From Prauserella_A sp040635515 (GTDB lineage: Bacteria > Actinomycetota > Actinomycetes > Mycobacteriales > Pseudonocardiaceae): 64,000 nucleotides of DNA. The DNA lies in contig JBEYHY010000003.1 of the NCBI GenBank assembly GCA_040635515.1, positions 496,001 to 560,000 on the forward strand. The letters run 5' to 3'. The translations under genes and the position numbers were made by a program. The number at the start of each line of letters is the position of its first letter. Position 1 is the first letter of the stretch. Positions 58,718 through 64,000 of the stretch are shown here, piece by piece. The notes beneath the pieces were generated by a model, which worked only from the letters and a program-made list of their open reading frames with translations, was not told the DNA's origin and ran no database searches.

Positions 58718-60181
58718 TTACTGGGACAACGGAATTTCGAGCGCGGCCGTCGCGGCGGCCGTCAACGCGGGGTCTCCGGATTCGGAGCTGCCTTCGAGCC
58801 AGCTCGCCAGCACGAGGCGCACCGTGTTCCCACCGGCCGAACCGATGTAGGCGGCCCCCGCGAAATCGGGTGGCCCGTTTTCGCTGTCGGGCCACAGTCC
58901 TTTGTCGGTGGCGACGTCGTCGACGGTTCCGCTGCCCGGGGTGTCGGCGAGTTCGAGAAACCGGGCCGCCTGCTCGCTGTCGGTGAAGGAGAGCGCGGCG
59001 ACCGACACCGCGACATCGCGTCCTTCCACGGTGGTTTCGAAGCTGCCCCTGCGCAGTCCGATGCAGGTCTGCTCGGCCAGTGACACCTGGAGGTCGCCTC
59101 CGGCGTGTGCGGCACAGTCGGTGCCGGCTTCCGTCGCGTGCTCGGTGAAGGAGATGCCGCCCGCCGCGACCGTGGGCGCGATGGGCTGGCGCAGGGGCAT
59201 CGGGCGTTCCCCTTCGCCGTCACCACTCGCCGTGATGGTCACGGTGGCCGCGGCGACGGCGACCAGCAGTGCGCCCGCGGCCCATGGATGCCAGCGGGCG
59301 CTCAGCGCGGCGGCGGTACGCCGTGGCGGGCCGGGGCGCGGTTGGGGCCGTGGCACCGGAGAGGGCAACGGGGATACCAGTGGGGCGGGCCGTGCGGGCT
59401 GCACGGCCTGGCTCGCCGCCGCCGTGGCCGGCGGAGAAGCCGCCGGTTCAGCCGGAGTGGCCGGAGCGGGAAGCGAGGGGCGGGCCGGGTAGTCGATCGG
59501 CACGGTCTCGGCGGGCTCGGCGAGCGGGTGCTCTTCGGTGCCGAAGCCTTCCGCGGCGAGCGCACCGTCTCCGAGGTCGCCACTGTTTCCGCTGTCGCCG
59601 GTGTTCGTGGCCGAGGCGGCGAACTCGCCGATCAGGCTCCGTGCCTGGGCCGCGGTCAGCGGTTCTTCGCCTGATGAGAGGGAAACGGCTGCCGTCAGCA
59701 GGCTCGTCGCCGTCGGGTACACCACCCTGACGTTGCCGGTGAGATCGGCGGCCGGTTGCTCGACGGCCTCCACGAAGGGGCCGACCGCGATGATCGTGCC
59801 GACGGGGCAGGCGGGTGCGAGTTCTCTGACCCGCTCGCCGAGCTTGCCCGCCATGGCGAGTACGTCGGCCGCGGGATGGACGGCGTCGCCCCTGACGAGT
59901 GGCCAGCCGTCGGCTTTCCACTGTCCGGCCAGCGGGGCCTCCAATCGCATGGCCGGATCGGGAAGGTCGACGCCGACGATGACGACGACCCCGCGCGGCA
60001 TGATCATGATCGCGTCGACAGGACCGGAAAGGCCGGGCGGTTCGACTCCGACGAGCGCGATCCCGCCGATGATGTTGGGCCCTCGGCCGAGCGAGGCGAG
60101 GGCGGCACGCACGTCATCGGACACGCGCGCGGGCTGCCCCGGAAACCGCACGAGTCGCACGTCAACCTCCCTGGCCACCAT
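58718..60181 (-). CDS. Membrane-anchored protein of unknown function
   Basis: I do not recognise the family. The 487-residue protein has an N-terminal globular domain (about residues 1-200; FPGQPARVSDDVRAALASLG, IMIMPRGVVVIVGVDLPDP), a Pro/Ala-rich linker (about 225-290), one membrane helix (AAGALLVAVAAATVTITA, about 302-319) and an outer C-terminal domain with two Cys (GTDCAAHAGG; EQTCIGLRRG). It ends four bases from the convergent oxidoreductase gene. The layout is like the proS-adjacent protein at 47710, though sequence similarity is not evident. Confidence 0.75.
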   Translation of the reverse strand: MVAREVDVRLVRFPGQPARVSDDVRAALASLGRGPNIIGGIALVGVEPPGLSGPVDAIMIMPRGVVVIVGVDLPDPAMRLEAPLAGQWKADGWPLVRGDAVHPAADVLAMAGKLGERVRELAPACPVGTIIAVGPFVEAVEQPAADLTGNVRVVYPTATSLLTAAVSLSSGEEPLTAAQARSLIGEFAASATNTGDSGNSGDLGDGALAAEGFGTEEHPLAEPAETVPIDYPARPSLPAPATPAEPAASPPATAAASQAVQPARPAPLVSPLPSPVPRPQPRPGPPRRTAAALSARWHPWAAGALLVAVAAATVTITASGDGEGERPMPLRQPIAPTVAAGGISFTEHATEAGTDCAAHAGGDLQVSLAEQTCIGLRRGSFETTVEGRDVAVSVAALSFTDSEQAARFLELADTPGSGTVDDVATDKGLWPDSENGPPDFAGAAYIGSAGGNTVRLVLASWLEGSSESGDPALTAAATAALEIPLSQ

Positions 60182-60286
60182 GAGTTGCGAGGAACACGCT
60201 AGCGCGACGACTGTTCGGATCGATCGCTGACTACAAACCTGACAGTTGGTGATTGACAGTGATTGCCGTCACCTAGTTGAGTGCTA

Positions 60287-60305
60287 CCGGTTAGTAGGTA
60301 ACCGG
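60287..60305 (+). promoter_or_regulatory. Candidate operator upstream of the subtilase gene
   Basis: CCGGTTAGTAGGTAACCGG is an inverted repeat with perfect 7-bp arms, ending 24 bases before the protease start. TTGACA at 60253-60258 could be a -35 box of a promoter that the operator would overlap. Confidence 0.5.
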
Positions 60306-60329
60306 GTGTCATTCACTGTGGAGGCTGAG

Positions 60330-61829
60330 ATGCGCGCAGGCAGGGCGTGGCGATCGGCATTGATCACCTCGTGCGTCACCGTTCTGACGATGGCCGTCGT
60401 CGCGCCCGCGAGCGCGAAGGAGCGAAGAGCGCAGCAGGCGACTCAGCCTGCCCCGGTTTCCGAGACGCTGGCCGCGGTGCTCGCGGACGCCTCCGGGGGC
60501 AACACCGCCGCTCCGGTCACCGTCATGGTGCACGGCGGCAGTGTCGCGGAAGCGGAGCGCGCGGTACGGCAATCCGGGATGGCGACCATCACGACCTTCC
60601 GCAAGATCGGTGTCGTCGCCGCGGCGGGAACCGCGGAGCAGGTCGCCCTCGTCCGGGCGGCGGAAGGCGTGACCTACGTCGAGAACAACGACGCCATCGA
60701 ACTGTTCGCGGGCGGCGGCACGGTCGCCACCCGCAGCAGAGAGGCGAGGGAAACCCTCACCGACGCGGCGGGAAACCCGCTCGACGGGAGAGGCGTCAGC
60801 ATCGCGGTGATCGACACTGGCGTCGATCCGGGTCATCCGGCGCTGCGCGACGCCGCCGGCAACGGAAGGGTCGTCGCCAATCTCAAGAGCCTGTGCGTGC
60901 TCGGCTCGGGAACCGAATGCGTCACCAAGGTGCCGAACATCGTGGACACAGACACGTTGTCCGTCGGCGGGCACGGCACGCACGTCACCGGAATCGCGGC
61001 GGGTGCCGATTACTCGCTCGGCGACGGCGTCAGGGTCGGTGGTTCGGCGCCGGGTTCGAAGGTCGTCTCCATCTCCACGGGAGCCGCGCTGCTCGTGCTC
61101 GGTTCCGATTCCGCGCTGAACTGGGTGCTGGAGAACCATGCGGCTCCCTGTGGCGAAGGCGTGTCCACCGCACAGTGCCCACCGATCAAGGTGATCAACA
61201 ATTCGTACGGGCCGAGCGGTGGCGGCGAGTTCGACCCGAGGTCGGCGACCGTGAAGCTCCAGCGCGCGCTCGCCGCGGAAGGCGTCGTCACCGTGTGGGC
61301 CAACGGCAACGACGGCGGCGACGGCTCGGAGAACCTCTCCAATCCGGCGGGGCAGGATCCGACCCCGGGAGTACTGTCCGTCGCCTCGTACAACGACAAC
61401 GGCACGGGGACGAGGGAGGGCACCGTGTCCGAGTTCTCCTCTCGTGGCGCGGCCCCCGACTCGCGTAGCTGGCCGGACATCTCGGCGCCCGGCGAGAGCA
61501 TCCTCTCCTCGTGCAGGCCGTACCTGGCGATCTGCTCGACCGGGCTGGCCCCCGTCAACGGGCCCGGCCCGCTCGACGTGGGAACCTACAACGTGATCAG
61601 CGGTACGTCCATGGCGGCGCCGCAGGTCGCGGGAGTCGTCGCGCAACTCTTCCAGGCGAACCCGGCCGCCACGCCAGCCCAGATCGAGGACGCGCTCAAG
61701 GCGACCGCGTACAAATACGCGGACGGCGCGCCGTACGCACCGGCAGGGCCCTACACGTCGAGCTTCGACAAGGGCACGGGCCTGGTCGACACGGTCGCCG
61801 CTGCCCGCGCACTCGGCGCAGGACGGTGA
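60330..61829 (+). CDS. Secreted subtilisin-like serine protease (S8)
   Basis: The ATG at 60330 (GGAGG five bases before) gives 499 residues. A signal peptide (ALITSCVTVLTMAVVAPASA) and a pro-domain of I9 type (about residues 45-120; VTVMVHGGSVAEAERAVRQS) precede the catalytic domain. Catalytic Asp is in VSIAVIDTGVDPGHPAL, His in GGHGTHVTGIAAG, oxyanion Asn in INNSYG and Ser in ISGTSMAAPQVAGVV. FSSRGAAPDSRSWPDISAPG is a conserved S8 block. An insert before the His carries two Cys. It should be active outside the cell, after removal of the pro-domain. Confidence 0.94.
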   Translation: MRAGRAWRSALITSCVTVLTMAVVAPASAKERRAQQATQPAPVSETLAAVLADASGGNTAAPVTVMVHGGSVAEAERAVRQSGMATITTFRKIGVVAAAGTAEQVALVRAAEGVTYVENNDAIELFAGGGTVATRSREARETLTDAAGNPLDGRGVSIAVIDTGVDPGHPALRDAAGNGRVVANLKSLCVLGSGTECVTKVPNIVDTDTLSVGGHGTHVTGIAAGADYSLGDGVRVGGSAPGSKVVSISTGAALLVLGSDSALNWVLENHAAPCGEGVSTAQCPPIKVINNSYGPSGGGEFDPRSATVKLQRALAAEGVVTVWANGNDGGDGSENLSNPAGQDPTPGVLSVASYNDNGTGTREGTVSEFSSRGAAPDSRSWPDISAPGESILSSCRPYLAICSTGLAPVNGPGPLDVGTYNVISGTSMAAPQVAGVVAQLFQANPAATPAQIEDALKATAYKYADGAPYAPAGPYTSSFDKGTGLVDTVAAARALGAGR

Positions 61830-61854
61830 CTTTCCACCGCCACACCGGGAGCGG

Positions 61855-61891
61855 GGGAGCTTTACTACCGTTAGCCGACAGTAAAGCTCCC
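61855..61891 (+). terminator. Hairpin terminator after the subtilase gene
   Basis: GGGAGCTTTACT (61855-61866) pairs perfectly with AGTAAAGCTCCC (61880-61891) across a 13-base loop, 25 bases after the subtilase stop. The AT-rich arms are unlike the surrounding DNA, and TTGCTC follows. It may also belong to a dispersed hairpin family. Confidence 0.75.
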
Positions 61892-62050
61892 TTGCTCACT
61901 TACCGGTGTGATTTCTGGTGCTCATGTGGCCAAATGGGTGAGCGTTGTGCAGAATGGCCTCAGAAGTCGCCACAGGCTGAGTCTGCTGAACGCTTCCGGC
62001 TTGCGAGGTCGTAGGGGAAGACGCCCCTCGTCAAGTAGCGGAGGTCAGCA

Positions 62051-62542
62051 GTGAGCACTCGTGGCGTGGTGTACGTCCACTCGTCGCCGTCTGCGGTATG
62101 CCCGCACGTCGAGTGGGCGATTTCGGGCACCCTGGGTGGCCGAGTCGAGCTCAGGTGGACGGCGCAACCCGCCGCGCCCGGGCAACTTCGTGCTGAGTGC
62201 GACTGGCGCGCTCCTACCGGCACGGGGAGCAAACTGGCCGCCGCACTCAAGGCGTGGCCCATGGTCCGGTTCGAGGTCACAGAGGAACCCAGTCCCGGCG
62301 TCGACGGTCAGCGGTTCTGTCATGCGCCTGGCCTCGGACTCTGGCACGCGCGTACCAGCGCCAACGGTGACATCGTCGTCGGTGAGGACCAGCTTCGCGC
62401 GCTCGCCTCGAACAGCAGGGCAGGCGAGCAGTTCGCCCACAAACTGGACGAGCTGCTCGGTGCGAGTTGGGACGAGGCACTGGAGCCGTTCCGGCACGCC
62501 GGTGACGGCGCGCCGGTGACCTGGCTGCACCAGGTGGGCTGA
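62051..62542 (+). CDS. DUF3145 family protein
   Basis: The 163-residue protein begins with GTG after GGAGG. VVYVHSSPSAVCPHVEWAIS, RAECDWRAPTGTGSKLAAAL, AWPMVRFEVTEE and WLHQVG are typical of DUF3145, an actinobacterial family of unknown role that is usually found near fatty-acid synthesis (fabF, accD) genes. An acyl-CoA carboxylase subunit gene lies 0.9 kb downstream on the other strand, which agrees. Confidence 0.88.
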   Translation: MSTRGVVYVHSSPSAVCPHVEWAISGTLGGRVELRWTAQPAAPGQLRAECDWRAPTGTGSKLAAALKAWPMVRFEVTEEPSPGVDGQRFCHAPGLGLWHARTSANGDIVVGEDQLRALASNSRAGEQFAHKLDELLGASWDEALEPFRHAGDGAPVTWLHQVG

Positions 62543-62642
62543 GGGTTCGGAGACCGGCCCCGGGGCGGGTTCCGCTCCGGGGGCCGCTTCCGGCGGTTCG
62601 GTGCCGGGCCTTCTGGAGTCGAACCACCGCGCTCACCGGTCC

Positions 62643-62745
62643 GGATGGGCATCTCGGTGGCGTGGGCGCGGATCTCGCTGTCCTGAGTGCGGATCTCGGC
62701 GGCCGGAACGCGGATCTCGGCGTCCTGAGCGGGGGACTCGCGCGC
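62643..62745 (+). repeat. 21-bp repeat array D (5 units)
   Basis: Core hexamers CATCTC, GATCTC, GATCTC, GATCTC and GGACTC start at 62650, 62671, 62692, 62713 and 62734, exactly 21 bp apart. The last unit (GCGGGGGACTCGCGCGC) is divergent in the same way as the terminal units of arrays A and C. The array is in frame with the downstream membrane protein gene through alternative GTG 62662, but I place that gene's start after it. Confidence 0.9.
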
Positions 62746-62790
62746 ACGGCCGGAACCCGGCCGTCGGGGGTTCTGGTTACTCTGTCCGGC

Positions 62791-63384
62791 GTGTCCACGA
62801 CGTCGCCCCGCAGCCACTGGCGCTGGCTGGTGCCCGTGCTCATCGTCGTGGTGTCGCTGACCGTCGGCGGCGGCCTGCTGGCCCGCGAGTTCTATCAGGC
62901 TCCGTCGGTCGTGGAGACGAGTGAGTCCGGTGCGGACCCCTCACCGACCTCGCTCGCGCCCGACGAGCAGCCAGGCTCCGGCGAGGTCGAACTGGCGGCC
63001 GACGCGGCCGCCCACCCGGAAGCAGGTGCCATCAGGGCGCTACTGCAGACGCATTTCGACGCGATCAACGCGAGGGATTACGACGCGTGGGCCACCACGG
63101 TCGTCGCCGAGCGGATGCAGGCCCAGCCGAGACAGGAATGGCTCACCAACTACCGCAGCACGCGGGACGGCAGCATCGTGGTGTACCGCATTGAGCTGGC
63201 CCCCGAGCAACGGTTGAGCGTGCTCGTCGGATTCACGAGCACGCAGGATCTCGCCGATGCTCCCGCCGACCTCCCCGAGGAATGCGTGCGCTGGCAACTG
63301 ACCTTCCCCATGGTCGTCGAAGGCTCCCAATGGAAGATCGACACCGCCCTCTCCGGCGCTCTTCCCGAGAAATCGGCCTGCTGA
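62791..63384 (+). CDS. Membrane-anchored NTF2-like protein, unknown function
   Basis: From GTG 62791 the protein has 197 residues: a short cytosolic start, one helix (WLVPVLIVVVSLTVGGGLLA, about residues 11-30), an acidic/Pro linker, and an outer NTF2-like domain (about 75-185; AIRALLQTHFDAINARDYDA with WATTVVAERM, and VRWQLTFPMVVEGSQWKIDT). Such proteins are common mycobacterial and Pseudonocardiaceae membrane proteins without known function. The alternative start GTG 62662 would place 43 residues of the 21-bp repeat in the protein (ADLAVLSADL...). Confidence 0.7.
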   Translation: MSTTSPRSHWRWLVPVLIVVVSLTVGGGLLAREFYQAPSVVETSESGADPSPTSLAPDEQPGSGEVELAADAAAHPEAGAIRALLQTHFDAINARDYDAWATTVVAERMQAQPRQEWLTNYRSTRDGSIVVYRIELAPEQRLSVLVGFTSTQDLADAPADLPEECVRWQLTFPMVVEGSQWKIDTALSGALPEKSAC

Positions 63385-63395
63385 GCGGAAGTCCG

Positions 63396-64000
63396 TCACA
63401 GCGGGATGTTGCCGTGCGCGCCCCTTCCGGAGGGCGCGGCGGCCAGCGCCTCGCCGAGTATCCGCCGGGTATGTCCCGGATCGATGATGTCGTCGACGAC
63501 GCCGATGGACATCGCCCTGCCCACACCGCCCGCCGTGCGTTCCTGGCCTGCGATCAGCTTCTCCCGCAACGCTTCCCGCTCACCCGGCGCGGCGGCCGCG
63601 AGTTTCCTGCGATGCAGCACGTCCACGGCCGCCGAAGCACCCATCACCGCGACCTCGGCCTCAGGCCACGCGAACACCGCCGTTGCGCCGAGACAGTGCG
63701 CGTTCATCGCGATGTAGGCCCCGCCGAAGGACTTCCGCAGCACCAGAGTCACGCGCGGTACGACGGCCTCGCCGAACGCGTGCAGCAGTTTGGCGCCCCT
63801 GCGCACGACGCCACCCCATTCCTGGCCGACGCCGGGTAGATAGCCGGGTACGTCGACAAGCACGAGCAAGGGGACTCCGAACGAATCGCAGGTTCTGACG
63901 AACCGGGCGGCTTTCTCGGCTGACAGCGAATCGAGGCAGCCGCCCTTGCGCAGCGGGTTGTTGGCGAGCACCCCGACGGTGCGCCCGCCGAGCCTGCCGA
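63396..64000 (-). CDS. accD: Acyl-CoA carboxylase carboxyltransferase (beta) chain, C-terminal part
   Basis: Only the C-terminal 200 residues are in the window; the frame is open to base 64000 and the gene continues. GRLGGRTVGVLANNP, RFVRTCDSFGVPLLVLVDVP, GYLPGVGQEWGGVVRRGAKL, RVTLVLRKSFGGAYIAMNAH and WPEAEVAVMGASAAVDVLHR identify the carboxyltransferase domain of acetyl/propionyl-CoA carboxylase (AccD5/AccD6 type). It makes malonyl- or methylmalonyl-CoA with a biotinylated AccA partner. The nearby DUF3145 gene suggests a fatty-acid synthesis neighbourhood. Confidence 0.92.
   Translation of the reverse strand, partial: GRLGGRTVGVLANNPLRKGGCLDSLSAEKAARFVRTCDSFGVPLLVLVDVPGYLPGVGQEWGGVVRRGAKLLHAFGEAVVPRVTLVLRKSFGGAYIAMNAHCLGATAVFAWPEAEVAVMGASAAVDVLHRRKLAAAAPGEREALREKLIAGQERTAGGVGRAMSIGVVDDIIDPGHTRRILGEALAAAPSGRGAHGNIPL

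Noticed and set aside
1..64000. tRNA or rRNA genes
   Set aside because: No cloverleaf-like sequence with conserved TTCGA and CCA-end features was noticed in the intergenic gaps; a tRNA scan would settle this.

Overview
The window is high-GC actinobacterial DNA, most likely from the Pseudonocardiaceae (Amycolatopsis, Prauserella or Saccharomonospora type). It carries a mycothione reductase, mycofactocin-type short-chain dehydrogenases, an Lsr2-family nucleoid protein and a WhiG-type sigma factor. The first half follows the gene order of the rpsB-tsf-pyrH-frr-cdsA / dxr-rip1-ispG chromosome core known from mycobacteria and Streptomyces. No phage, integrated plasmid, CRISPR-cas locus, rRNA or tRNA was recognised.

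Layout. 1-5.5 kb: yifB (cut by the window edge), dprA, a repeat-filled 0.8 kb gap, xerC and whiG. 5.6-10.6 kb: an M23 peptidase facing rpsB-tsf, a strong terminator, then pyrH-frr-cdsA (translation and lipid core). 10.6-20.1 kb: an accessory block with VOC proteins, a methyltransferase, PadR, rlmN, DUF4345/AraC, DinB, a giant LuxR-type ATPase regulator, a Tat-exported SDR and DUF2631. 20.2-31 kb: dxr, rip1 and ispG (isoprenoid synthesis and intramembrane proteolysis), an AraC/VOC pair, two mycofactocin-type SDRs, a GNAT, a lipoprotein-type penicillin-binding protein and mapB. 31-45 kb: FadR-type regulator/MFS exporter, mtr, a COG0523 GTPase, cobQ, a trypsin-like protease, an ElaA-type GNAT embedded in repeats, bioF, a PIG-L deacetylase, a DEAD-box helicase, a RIO kinase and an FAD oxidoreductase. 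45-58.7 kb: yaaA, proS, an amidohydrolase with a divergent GntR-TetR regulator, a HAD phosphatase, an ABC-2-like membrane protein, yjbQ, the three-gene proton-pumping transhydrogenase, an Lsr2/H1-tail hybrid and a pyridine-nucleotide disulfide oxidoreductase. 58.7-64 kb: a membrane protein, a secreted subtilase, DUF3145, an NTF2-like membrane protein and the C-terminal part of an acyl-CoA carboxylase beta chain.

Most unusual content. A family of 21-bp tandem repeats, with near-perfect phase and 27 units, occurs in four intergenic arrays. Three of them surround a single GNAT gene, one begins on that gene's stop codon, and one lies upstream of a membrane protein gene. 21 bp equals two helical turns and seven codons. 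Unit-to-unit changes look partly codon-like and one frame reads as a leucine heptad. At least three arrays share a divergent terminal unit. Other points are a (GGAGCCC)13 microsatellite, an Lsr2 N-domain fused to a histone-H1-like tail, a Tat signal on an SDR, a pair of TCAAC/GTTGA operators without an adjacent regulator gene, a 17-codon ORF with a near-perfect Shine-Dalgarno sequence, and TTA codons in xerC, cdsA and an amidohydrolase.

All functions come from reading motifs and family resemblance by eye. No database search or structure prediction was run, and start codons were chosen by ribosome-binding site, overlap and family length.
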